Positions 7,525-14,685 of a stretch of DNA of 15,435 bases are shown here, piece by piece. The translations under genes and the position numbers were made by a program. The notes beneath the pieces were generated by a model. The model was given only the letters and a program-made list of their open reading frames with translations, did not search any database and was not told where the DNA came from. The stretch covers positions 1 through 15,435 of the forward strand of contig CALGBW010000049.1 of the NCBI GenBank assembly GCA_937884635.1, read 5' to 3'. The stretch's first letter is position 1, and each line of letters begins with the position of its first letter. The DNA is from an uncultured Chlamydiaceae bacterium (GTDB lineage Bacteria; Chlamydiota; Chlamydiia; Chlamydiales; Chlamydiaceae).

Positions 7525-7553
7525 TTGGCAGATGGGTTAGTAGAAGTTACAAG
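7525..7553 (+). promoter_or_regulatory. Candidate promoter for rnr
   Basis: TTGGCA (7525-7530), 17 bases, then TACAAG (7548-7553) match the consensus at 5 and 4 of 6 positions. It lies between the dnaK terminator hairpins and rnr. Other weak -10-like boxes (TATAGT and TATAGA between 7589 and 7614) lack good -35 partners, so the choice is uncertain. Confidence 0.3.
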
Positions 7554-7639
7554 GGTTTAATTAAAAATCGAGATGTTAACAAAAAAACTTATAGTAAACT
7601 TCTCTAGATATAGAACTAGTCCCTCAGGATGGCATCGCA

Positions 7640-9691
7640 TTGATAAAGAAAGTTAACAGAAAGAAAAACAAAGAATTTCCTAAATGTTCTTACAAGACTT
7701 TGGTTTCTGGGACCCTGTTTGTTCATGCAAGAAAAGGGTTTGGTTTTGTTTCACCGGATCATCCGGAAGACTTCCCCTTTGACATCTTTATCCCCCCTAA
7801 AGATCTTAGAGGAGCTATTGACGGGGATCATGTTGTTGTGAGTCTTTCCCCGGACGTAAAGGATGGCAATAAGCGCAAGGGTACAATCCATCAGGTTATC
7901 TCCAGAGGAAAAAGTGCTTTGGTAGGTACGATTACTCGTTTGCATAATGAAAATTCTGCAGAAGCTTTTATCCCCACTCTTGGTCCAGGAGTTTTTTGTG
8001 CCATCAAACTCAATGCAAAAAGAGCCTATCAAATTGGCGATCGTGTTTTACTGAAAACGCCAGCCTGGAATAACAAACATCCAGAAAATGAAGAAAACGT
8101 CCCCTTAAAAGTTATAGATTTCATCGGTAATATCGCAAATGCTCAAGCGGATTTTTCTGCCATTCAAGCAGAATATGACATTCCTGAGACTTTCCCTGCC
8201 GCTGTTCTCAAAGAAACCGAGGCTTTTTCTGAAGCAGACATCGCTCGCTCCTTACGCACCCGCACAGATTTACGAAATCTTCTTTGCTTTACTATTGACT
8301 CTGCGTCAGCCAAAGATTTTGACGACGCTGTCTCACTCACTTCTGATAACAATGATAATTATATTTTGGGAGTACACATAGCAGACGTGTCCCATTACGT
8401 GACCCCTCGCTCTGCTTTAGACAAAGAAGCAGCGACACGCTGCAACTCCACGTACTTTCCTGGACGTGTGGTACCTATGTTGCCACCAGCGCTATCTGAT
8501 AATCTCTGCAGTCTTAAACCAAATGTCGATCGTTTGGCCGTATCTGTTTTTATGACCTTCACAAAATCAGGGCTACTATCAGATTATCAAATCCTGCGTA
8601 GTGTGATTAAAAGCAAATACCGTCTTACTTATGATGAAGTAGATGCTATTGTTGAAGGTAAACAACAGCACCCTATTTCAGATACTATTATGGAGATGGC
8701 TGAACTCAGCAAAAAATTCTCTTTAATTAGAGAAGAACGAGGCTGTATCCGCTTAACGCTCCCCTCCTTTACTATGACGCTAGATGACCGGGAGGAGCCA
8801 ACAGGACTTATAGAAACACGGCAAACACTTGCTCATAAGCTCATAGAAGAGTTCATGTTAAAAGCAAATGAGGTCATTGCTTATCATATCTCACATCAAG
8901 GGGTCTCGTTGCCATTTCGTATCCACGAGTCTCCTAATGAGGAAAGCTTGCTTCTTTTCCAAGAAACAGCGAGAGATATGGGCTTTGATATCATCAGAAC
9001 ACCTTCTCAAGAGCCTGATTATCAATACTTACTACAAGAGAGCTCTGCAGGACATCCTTTGGAAGCAATCCTGCACTCACATTTCGTGAGAAGCATGAAA
9101 ACCGCTTCCTATTCAACAGACAATAAAGGTCACTATGGGCTGAAGTTGGACTACTATACACACTTTACTAGCCCTATTCGTCGTTATGTAGACCTTGTTG
9201 TCCATAGGCTTCTGTTTCATCCTATGTCCATAGATCAAACACATCTTGAACATATTGTACGCGCCTGTTCTAACCAGGAACGCGTTTCAGCAAAGGCAGA
9301 ATCCTCCTTCGAAAACTTAAAGAAACTACGTTTTCTATATAAATTTTTAGAAGAGCAACCGGAAAAAATTTACCAAAGTTACATCATCACAGCCTCACCT
9401 GATGGCATCTCCTTTGTTATTCCTGAGTTTTGCCAAGAAGGATTTATTTCCATGAGCCAGCTTCCCAGCAGCTATTCTTGGAAAAAAACCTATGCAGATA
9501 AAGGCCTTCCAAGCAAAATGCGCCCAGGAACCGTTCTTCCTATCCAACTTGTCTCAGTAGATTTTATTGCTCAAGAAGTGATGTGGGGCATTGCAAAACA
9601 GACGAAAAAGAAAACGCTAACAGCAAAGAAAAAACAGCCCTCTCAAAAAGAGAGTTCCAAGAAGAAACCTAAAAAAAAACATAAACAGTAA
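7640..9691 (+). CDS. rnr: Ribonuclease R (VacB), 3'-5' exoribonuclease
   Basis: RNase R degrades structured RNA, including rRNA and mRNA fragments, processively from the 3' end. The 683-residue protein has an N-terminal cold-shock/OB domain (GTLFVHARKGFGFVSP, about 25-75), a second OB-like segment to about 150, and the RNB catalytic domain. The metal-binding signature IDSASAKDFDDAV (219-231) keeps the four aspartates D220, D226, D228 and D229. Further RNB marks are HIADVSHYV, FPGRVVPMLP and HFTSPIRRYVDLVVHRLL. An S1-like domain lies at about 575-650, and the end is a lysine-rich tail of about 30 residues, as in other RNase R proteins. No ATG precedes the conserved part, so I accept the TTG at 7640; AGGA lies about ten bases upstream. 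That TTG overlaps the stop of a four-codon ATG frame at 7629. Confidence 0.95.
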   Translation: MIKKVNRKKNKEFPKCSYKTLVSGTLFVHARKGFGFVSPDHPEDFPFDIFIPPKDLRGAIDGDHVVVSLSPDVKDGNKRKGTIHQVISRGKSALVGTITRLHNENSAEAFIPTLGPGVFCAIKLNAKRAYQIGDRVLLKTPAWNNKHPENEENVPLKVIDFIGNIANAQADFSAIQAEYDIPETFPAAVLKETEAFSEADIARSLRTRTDLRNLLCFTIDSASAKDFDDAVSLTSDNNDNYILGVHIADVSHYVTPRSALDKEAATRCNSTYFPGRVVPMLPPALSDNLCSLKPNVDRLAVSVFMTFTKSGLLSDYQILRSVIKSKYRLTYDEVDAIVEGKQQHPISDTIMEMAELSKKFSLIREERGCIRLTLPSFTMTLDDREEPTGLIETRQTLAHKLIEEFMLKANEVIAYHISHQGVSLPFRIHESPNEESLLLFQETARDMGFDIIRTPSQEPDYQYLLQESSAGHPLEAILHSHFVRSMKTASYSTDNKGHYGLKLDYYTHFTSPIRRYVDLVVHRLLFHPMSIDQTHLEHIVRACSNQERVSAKAESSFENLKKLRFLYKFLEEQPEKIYQSYIITASPDGISFVIPEFCQEGFISMSQLPSSYSWKKTYADKGLPSKMRPGTVLPIQLVSVDFIAQEVMWGIAKQTKKKTLTAKKKQPSQKESSKKKPKKKHKQ

Positions 9692-9715
9692 ATTTTTTAT
9701 TAACTTAATTATAGG

Positions 9716-9770
9716 AAGGGGGGAAAAGGTGCTTTACTTCTTGTAAGAAAAGCAGTAAACTTCCCCCCTT
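9716..9770 (+). terminator. Long hairpin terminator after rnr
   Basis: AAGGGGGGAA (9716-9725) pairs perfectly with TTCCCCCCTT (9761-9770). Between them GCTTT/AAAGC and CTT/AAG (9731-9753) form a second stem with a central A-A mismatch. The T-run TTTT directly follows the C-run, and a longer T7 occurs at 9793-9799. This is a strong candidate for rho-independent termination of rnr transcripts. From 9771 to 9873 I see no gene; the only promoter candidate is the weak pair described with the next gene. Confidence 0.65.
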
Positions 9771-9873
9771 TTCTAGGCATACTCCTTCTTGGTTTTTTTC
9801 ATTCCCCTTTTCACGGGAACTGAGCTTAGGTATGTCAGGACTCTAAGTGCATACAAGGTAAGGAATAGTTTTT

Positions 9874-10638
9874 ATGCATGACTCTCTCCAAAGCATTTTA
9901 GCCATTCAAGATCTCGATATTAAAATGATTCGTCTTATGCGAGTCAAAAAGGAACACCAGAAAGAACTAGCAAAAGTTCAATCGTTGAAATTGGATATCC
10001 GTCGTAAGGTTCAGGAAAAAGAACAAGAGATGGAACAGTTAAAAAATCAGATCAAAGAAGGCGAGATCCGCATTCAAGAGATTTCTGAACAAATCAATAA
10101 ATTAGAGAGTCAGCAAGCTGCTGTAAAGAAAATGGATGAGTTTAATGCATTAACTCAAGAGATGACAGCAGCGAATAAAGAACGTCGCGTGTTAGAACAT
10201 CAACTTAGCGATTTAATGGATAAGCAAGCTAGTAGTGAGGATCTTTTAGTGTCCTTGAGAGAGAGCCTTGCTTCTACAGAAAACAGTAGCAGTGCTATCG
10301 AAAACGAGATTTGTGACAGCATTAGAAAAATTAATGAAGAAGGACAAGCACTTCTTGCACAACGCTCTGCATTAAAAGAAGCTATGGATCCCGAACTTTT
10401 CGGTATTTATGAGCGTCTATTGAACAATAAGAAAGATCGTGTCGTTGTACCTATAGAAAATCGTGTTTGCAGTGGCTGTCACATTGTTTTGACTCCTCAA
10501 CATGAAAATTTAGTTCGTAAAAAAGATCGTTTAATCTTTTGTGAACACTGCTCAAGAATTTTATTCTGGCAAGAACCTCAAGCTTCAGCTTCTGAAGGAG
10601 CTGGTGTAAAACGTCGTCGTCGTCGTTCTGCTGTATAG
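9874..10638 (+). CDS. Coiled-coil zinc-ribbon protein, CT398 family
   Basis: The 254-residue protein has a long coiled coil (about 13-165), rich in K, E, Q and L, and a C-terminal zinc ribbon with C199-x2-C202 and C223-x2-C226. It ends in a basic KRRRRR cluster (246-251). This is the architecture of C. trachomatis CT398 and of Helicobacter HP0958 (FlgZ). As I recall, CT398 has a solved coiled-coil structure and is reported to contact the sigma-54 factor and a type III secretion ATPase regulator. HP0958 is an RpoN chaperone that also binds flagellar mRNA. A role linking secretion or sigma-54 control to RNA binding is thus plausible here but not shown by this sequence. The ATG at 9874 has AAGGA nine bases upstream. 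A weak promoter (TTTTCA at 9808, TATGTC at 9831) is possible. The rnpB gene starts about 20 bases after the stop. Confidence 0.88.
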   Translation: MHDSLQSILAIQDLDIKMIRLMRVKKEHQKELAKVQSLKLDIRRKVQEKEQEMEQLKNQIKEGEIRIQEISEQINKLESQQAAVKKMDEFNALTQEMTAANKERRVLEHQLSDLMDKQASSEDLLVSLRESLASTENSSSAIENEICDSIRKINEEGQALLAQRSALKEAMDPELFGIYERLLNNKKDRVVVPIENRVCSGCHIVLTPQHENLVRKKDRLIFCEHCSRILFWQEPQASASEGAGVKRRRRRSAV

Positions 10639-10657
10639 GTTTTGCCACCATCAGTTC

Positions 10658-11047
10658 ATCGGAAGAGAGAGGCAATCGCTTGTTTATTTAAAAGAAACGA
10701 GAGGAAAGTCTGGACTTCGTAAGAAAAGATACTGGAGAAAGTCCAGGGGTCGTAAGGCTACGGAAAGTGCAACAGAAAACACTCCGCTGTAAAAGGGATT
10801 TATCCTTTTTTATAGACAGGCTGAAAATTCCCATTTTAGGAATGGGAGCAGTCAAGGTGACTTGGCTCGCATGCAAACCCTATCTGAAGCAAGAAGAAAA
10901 GTTTCATTGTCTCTGCAAGTAGAGAGTATTTCTCTAAAACTTTTCTGTATCGCTAGAGGGTTATAGTAATATAACTCCAAGATGAATGATTGCCCTATAA
11001 AACATTTGTGTTTTGTAGACAGAATCCGGCTTACTATCTCTTCCGAT
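10658..11047 (+). ncRNA. rnpB: RNase P RNA, bacterial type A
   Basis: This is the catalytic RNA that cuts the 5' leaders from tRNA precursors. The ends are set by the P1 helix: ATCGGAAGAGA (10658-10668) pairs perfectly with TCTCTTCCGAT (11037-11047). Conserved blocks appear in the right order: GAGAGGAAAGTCTGGACTT (near 10700), GTGCAACAGAAAA (near 10770), GCAAACCCTATCTGAAGCAAG (near 10872), AGATGAATGATTGCCC (near 10980) and ACAGAATCCGGCTTA (near 11020). The P15 arm (10896-10904 with 10937-10945) carries no GGU in its loop. A T6 run directly follows the 3' strand of P1, so P1 may act as the terminator stem. The gene starts about 20 bases after the zinc-ribbon gene. A TATAGG at 10634-10639 could be a -10 box but lacks a good -35, so co-transcription and processing is an alternative. 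Confidence 0.95.
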
Positions 11048-11052
11048 ATTTT

Positions 11053-12042
11053 TTACACACATCCTGCCCTGGCAAGAACATGCATGTGTAGCAGACCTAC
11101 CACATGGCGTTCTTCCAGGGAGTCCACGACAGGAAGCATCGTTACTGGTCTTCCTGCTTCCATAATTTGTAACCCTAGAATGATATCTGCATCGAGACAG
11201 ATTACCTTAGGATCAGAGGTCATGATGTATTTGATTTTCTGGTTAAGAACATCCCCACCAAACTGCATGAGAGCTCGTCGTAGATCACCATCTGTGAAGA
11301 TCCCTTCTAAAGTAAAAGCATCATCCACCACACAGACACATCCACATCCATATGTAGAAAGGATTTTCAAGACTTGAGCGATTGTATGCTCTCCTGAACA
11401 GAAAGGTACTTCTGTTTTGGGGATCAGGTAGTCACGTACTTTACCATTCGCTTTTAGGCCAATCTGCCCGCTTGGGTGATTCTTGCCATAAGTAGATAAG
11501 GAGATCTTTCTTTTACGCAATAAAGCTATGGCAAGTAAATCTCCAAAAAGCAACTGGCACGTTGTAGAGGTAGTTGGGATTAAATTAAAAGGATCTAACT
11601 CCTCTAGGGCTGGAAGAGCAATGGTGAGATCACTGGACGCTGCTAAGCTAGAATAAGAAGCAGATGTCACACCAACCAGATAAGCTCCGTGTTCTCGGAT
11701 ATAAGGGAGACTTACCAAAAGCTCTTTCGTCTCCCCGCTCTTAGACAACAGACAGACAAGGTCTCCAGAAGAAATACACCCTAAATCACCGTGTAAAAGA
11801 TCTCCAGGGGATAAAAGAAAGGCTTTTTCTCCTATAGACTGCAACGTAGCTACAATCTTACGTGCAATACAACCACTCTTCCCCACCCCCATAAAGAAAA
11901 TGTTCCCAGAGAGATTTAAAATCCTTTCGACGAGAGCAGAAATCCCCTCTAACTGTAGGTGAGAAAAGAATAAATCTATGGTTCGTTTTTGCTTAGCAAG
12001 GATGTCTTGGTATAGATCGCTCGCGACTTCAGTAGAGTGCAT
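11053..12042 (-). CDS. kdsD: Arabinose 5-phosphate isomerase (KpsF/KdsD/GutQ family)
   Basis: The enzyme converts ribulose 5-phosphate to arabinose 5-phosphate, the precursor of Kdo in lipooligosaccharide. I chose the ATG at 12042 (329 residues), which has GAAGAAGG about eight bases upstream. The frame extends to a TTG at 12084 but with no ribosome-binding site. The SIS sugar-isomerase domain (about 30-170) shows GVGKSGCIARK (K55), DLLHGDLGCI and LLSKSGETKEL (E104), and H189 lies in the KNHPSG segment, all matching residues important in KdsD. Two CBS domains follow (about 200-265, with VRDYLIPKTEVPF and GIFTDGDLRRAL; about 268-329, with IMTSDPKVICLDAD). Length and layout are normal. It is the last gene of a minus-strand cluster and converges on rnpB, with only a few bases between their ends. 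Confidence 0.93.
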   Translation of the reverse strand: MHSTEVASDLYQDILAKQKRTIDLFFSHLQLEGISALVERILNLSGNIFFMGVGKSGCIARKIVATLQSIGEKAFLLSPGDLLHGDLGCISSGDLVCLLSKSGETKELLVSLPYIREHGAYLVGVTSASYSSLAASSDLTIALPALEELDPFNLIPTTSTTCQLLFGDLLAIALLRKRKISLSTYGKNHPSGQIGLKANGKVRDYLIPKTEVPFCSGEHTIAQVLKILSTYGCGCVCVVDDAFTLEGIFTDGDLRRALMQFGGDVLNQKIKYIMTSDPKVICLDADIILGLQIMEAGRPVTMLPVVDSLEERHVVGLLHMHVLARAGCV

Positions 12043-12104
12043 AGAGAAAGCCTTCTTCGTAACAAGAATCGATAAATGTTTCAATTAACTGAAAACAATC
12101 GTAA

Positions 12105-13283
12105 CTATATATTCTCAGAGCTCAAGGTAACAGACTCGATCCGATTTTTCAATGCACTTAGAAATTCCCCGCCATAAATACCGTCTATCAGGCGGTGATC
12201 AAATGTCAGGGTGATATATACCATCTTTCTCACGGCGATAGAATCATCATCTCGTACCACCAGCCGTTTCTGAATAGCACCAACCCCTAAAATAGCAGCT
12301 TCAGGATAACGAATGATAGGCAAGCCTATTAAAACTCCTGTCATACCAAAGTTAGTGATCGTAATATTCCCATTGGAAGTATCCACTCTTTCTAATTTAT
12401 GCGCACGGGCACGAGAAGATAAATCCGATAAAAGCTTAGCAATAGAGGAAATCCGCAAAGACTCACAATGATGGATGACCGGAACAACAACCCCTTCTTT
12501 ATTCAAGTCAACGGCAACCCCGACATTCACATGCTCATGAAAAAGGACATTGTCCCCATCTAACGAACTATAAAGAAAGGGAAACTCAGCAGCTGTTAAT
12601 GCTAAACACTGAATGAAGAAACTCGTAATCGTGAGCTTAACCCCATATCTAACGAAAAAAGTCTCTTTTTCTTTAGCAATGAACGACAGCAAGTCCGTAA
12701 CATCTACTTCTGTAATTAAAAAAGCATGGGGGATTTCTTCCGACGATTTAGATAAGGAAGAGGCAATTGCCTTGCGTAGAGGAGAAAGAACCATGGAACC
12801 TTTCTTTTGCAATATGCATGGAGCCTCCCTATGAGACAGGTACTTCTCGACATCTTTTTTTGTGATACGCCCTTCAGTTCCAGATCCGGGAATACGCTGG
12901 ATTTCCTCAAGATCTACGCTTGCTTTCTTAGCTAAGTGCACCACCGCTGGAGATAACCAACAAAGAGAACCTTGTTTCCTCTGGCGCAGTGGACATTCGG
13001 TGGTCTCCCCCTCAATCTGCTGTTGCTCTTGAGGTTGAGAACTCTCTCCTTCGGAATCTAAAATAGCCAGTACCTGTCCCTGCTGAACTTCTTCCCCTTC
13101 CTGCACTAAACAACGAGTTAGCCTCCCTTCCTGTGGGGAGGCCAGCTCTGTAGCGATCTTATCCGTTGTAACCTCAATAAGGGGTTCATCCTTCTGAACA
13201 TACTCCCCCACGCGTTTTAACCAACGAACAACGGTCCCACCAGAACCCGCTTCTCCAATTTTTGGGAATCGAAATTCAAACAT
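12105..13283 (-). CDS. Dihydrolipoamide acyltransferase, E2 of a 2-oxoacid dehydrogenase complex
   Basis: E2 passes an acyl group from E1 through its lipoyl arm to CoA. The 392-residue protein has one lipoyl domain (1-75) with the acceptor lysine in EVTTDKIATELASP (K42), a Gln/Glu-rich linker (about 80-105) and a peripheral-subunit-binding domain (about 110-150: LSPAVVHLAKKASVDLEEI, GTEGRITKKDVEKYL). The catalytic domain (about 165-392) ends with FDHRLIDGIYGGEF, where H363 and D367 form the HxxxDG active site. The ATG at 13283 has GGAG seven bases upstream. Chlamydial genomes usually carry more than one E2, and this copy is annotated variously as SucB or PdhC. The single lipoyl domain fits an oxoglutarate- or branched-chain-type E2. 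No E1 or E3 gene is adjacent, so the oxoacid cannot be read from context. Confidence 0.92.
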   Translation of the reverse strand: MFEFRFPKIGEAGSGGTVVRWLKRVGEYVQKDEPLIEVTTDKIATELASPQEGRLTRCLVQEGEEVQQGQVLAILDSEGESSQPQEQQQIEGETTECPLRQRKQGSLCWLSPAVVHLAKKASVDLEEIQRIPGSGTEGRITKKDVEKYLSHREAPCILQKKGSMVLSPLRKAIASSLSKSSEEIPHAFLITEVDVTDLLSFIAKEKETFFVRYGVKLTITSFFIQCLALTAAEFPFLYSSLDGDNVLFHEHVNVGVAVDLNKEGVVVPVIHHCESLRISSIAKLLSDLSSRARAHKLERVDTSNGNITITNFGMTGVLIGLPIIRYPEAAILGVGAIQKRLVVRDDDSIAVRKMVYITLTFDHRLIDGIYGGEFLSALKNRIESVTLSSENI

Positions 13284-13328
13284 TACTTACTCCAATAGTC
13301 GGATTTCCCAAATTATGCATTCGACTTG

Positions 13329-14579
13329 TTAGGATAGCTGCTCTTTTGTAGCAAGCCCTCCCACTTCCTCAGAGGGAGAAAGTTCCCCCTCTTTAGAAGC
13401 TATATACGTAGCTACAACAGCATCACCTAAGACGTTCATAGGTGTTCCGATAATATCTCGAAGACGGTCTATTCCAGCTAACACAGCAATACCTTCAAAA
13501 GGCAAACCTGCGGAAGCTAAGACAGAACCAAGAGTAATCATCCCACCACCAGGAACCCCTGCACTACCTACCGCAGAGAAAGTGGCTGTCACTACAATGA
13601 GAAGAATACTATTCAAAGAAAGAGGCAGATTATATACCTGCGCGATAAAAACAGCCGCCATACCTTGGAATATCGCTGTACCGTTCATGTTGACGGTTGC
13701 TCCTAGAGGAAGCACAAACCCAGAAATTTCAGAAGAAACCCCAATGTTTTTGGATACACAACGCATAGTTGTAGGCAGCGTAGCGGAACTACTTGCTGTA
13801 GAAGCTGCACAAGAAATAGCATCCATCATGGCGGAGATAAACTTCGAAAAAGGCATCCTACAACCTAGACGAATAATGCCACCAAAAACGGTAAGGAAGT
13901 AAAAGGCGCAAGCTAAATAATAAGCAACCAGAAACTTCCCTAACTGCACCAACACAGAAAATCCATGGTTCCCGGAAATCCATGCCATACTCGCGCCAAC
14001 CCCATAGGGAGCGAAGCTCATAATCATATGCACTAATGACATCATCACTTCGGAGAACCCATGAATAAATTCCTCTACAGGGCGGCCTTTTTCACCTGAT
14101 AAACGAATAGATATCCCTAGGAAACATGCCATCATAATAACTTGAAGGATATTCCCCTCTAAGAAAGGTTTTACAATATTAGAAGGAATAACTTGTGAAA
14201 CCATCGAAAAGTAATAGAGTTTATCTTTAGCTACCTGTTGAGCAGGATTCACCACAGTATCGACGATCATATGGGATAAATCACATCCCTTACCTGGGCA
14301 GAATAATTGAGAAAAACATAGACCTACGGCGATAGCCAAAGCCGTGGTCCCCAAATAGAGGGCTATGCATTTTCCTCCTATGCGTCCTAATTTCTTCATA
14401 TCACTGATCGAAGAAATCCCTAGAACCATAGAGCAGAATACCAGGGGATAGACAACCAGACCTAATAAATCTAAGAAAATTTCTCCAATAGGCTTAAAAA
14501 TAATTGCCCTATCCTCTAAGACCAGACCTAGAAATACTCCTACAAATAAGCCGATAAAGATTTTTACCCACAACTTCAT
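13329..14579 (-). CDS. gltT: Dicarboxylate/amino acid:cation symporter (DAACS family), GltT-like
   Basis: This is a multi-spanning inner-membrane carrier of the glutamate transporter (SLC1-like) fold, driven by Na+ or H+. The 416-residue protein starts directly with its first membrane segment. Family marks are the serine-rich hairpin tip ASTASSSATLPTTM (about 259-272), NMNGTA (297-302, usually NMDGT), SAGVPGGGMI (339-348) and DRLRDIIGTPMNVLGD (371-386). In this last motif G378 stands where acidic-substrate carriers such as GltPh have the arginine that holds the substrate side-chain carboxylate. The name GltT follows convention, and the real substrate may be neutral. The ATG at 14579 has no Shine-Dalgarno sequence and sits just after a structured stretch and T6 run. 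The E2 gene follows after 45 bases. Confidence 0.93.
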   Translation of the reverse strand: MKLWVKIFIGLFVGVFLGLVLEDRAIIFKPIGEIFLDLLGLVVYPLVFCSMVLGISSISDMKKLGRIGGKCIALYLGTTALAIAVGLCFSQLFCPGKGCDLSHMIVDTVVNPAQQVAKDKLYYFSMVSQVIPSNIVKPFLEGNILQVIMMACFLGISIRLSGEKGRPVEEFIHGFSEVMMSLVHMIMSFAPYGVGASMAWISGNHGFSVLVQLGKFLVAYYLACAFYFLTVFGGIIRLGCRMPFSKFISAMMDAISCAASTASSSATLPTTMRCVSKNIGVSSEISGFVLPLGATVNMNGTAIFQGMAAVFIAQVYNLPLSLNSILLIVVTATFSAVGSAGVPGGGMITLGSVLASAGLPFEGIAVLAGIDRLRDIIGTPMNVLGDAVVATYIASKEGELSPSEEVGGLATKEQLS

Positions 14580-14587
14580 AAAAAATT

Positions 14588-14646
14588 ACGAGAAACCCCA
14601 ATAATGAGGTGGGATAGCACCCGCCGTTAAGCAGCCAGTTTCTCGT
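14588..14646 (-). promoter_or_regulatory. Structured lpxK-gltT junction: terminator- or attenuator-like inverted repeat
   Basis: On the minus strand ACGAGAAAC (14646-14638) pairs perfectly with GTTTCTCGT (14596-14588). The enclosed 41 bases hold another helix in which CCCGCC (14620-14625, plus-strand reading) meets GGTGGG (14609-14613 region). AATTTTTT follows at once and runs into the gltT ATG. This looks like a terminator for lpxK placed against the gltT start, or a leader switch for gltT. An AAAGGAGG (14656-14649) lies just before the stem with no ATG in range. Confidence 0.45.
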
Positions 14647-14685
14647 TTCCTCCTTTCGTTGGCTATCTTGTTACATTGCCCTTGA

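Noticed and set aside
10982..11377. 131-codon plus-strand ORF across the rnpB 3' end and kdsD
   Set aside because: It overlaps conserved RNase P RNA and the CBS-coding part of kdsD on the other strand, so it is a shadow.
12043..12084. TTG 12084 as the start of kdsD
   Set aside because: No ribosome-binding site precedes it; ATG 12042 has GAAGAAGG upstream and gives the usual family length.
14576..14620. 14-codon GTG frame on the minus strand ending in an ATGA overlap with gltT
   Set aside because: It repeats the pattern seen at proS, but its GTG has no ribosome-binding site at a suitable distance and it lies in the stem structure, so chance is likely.
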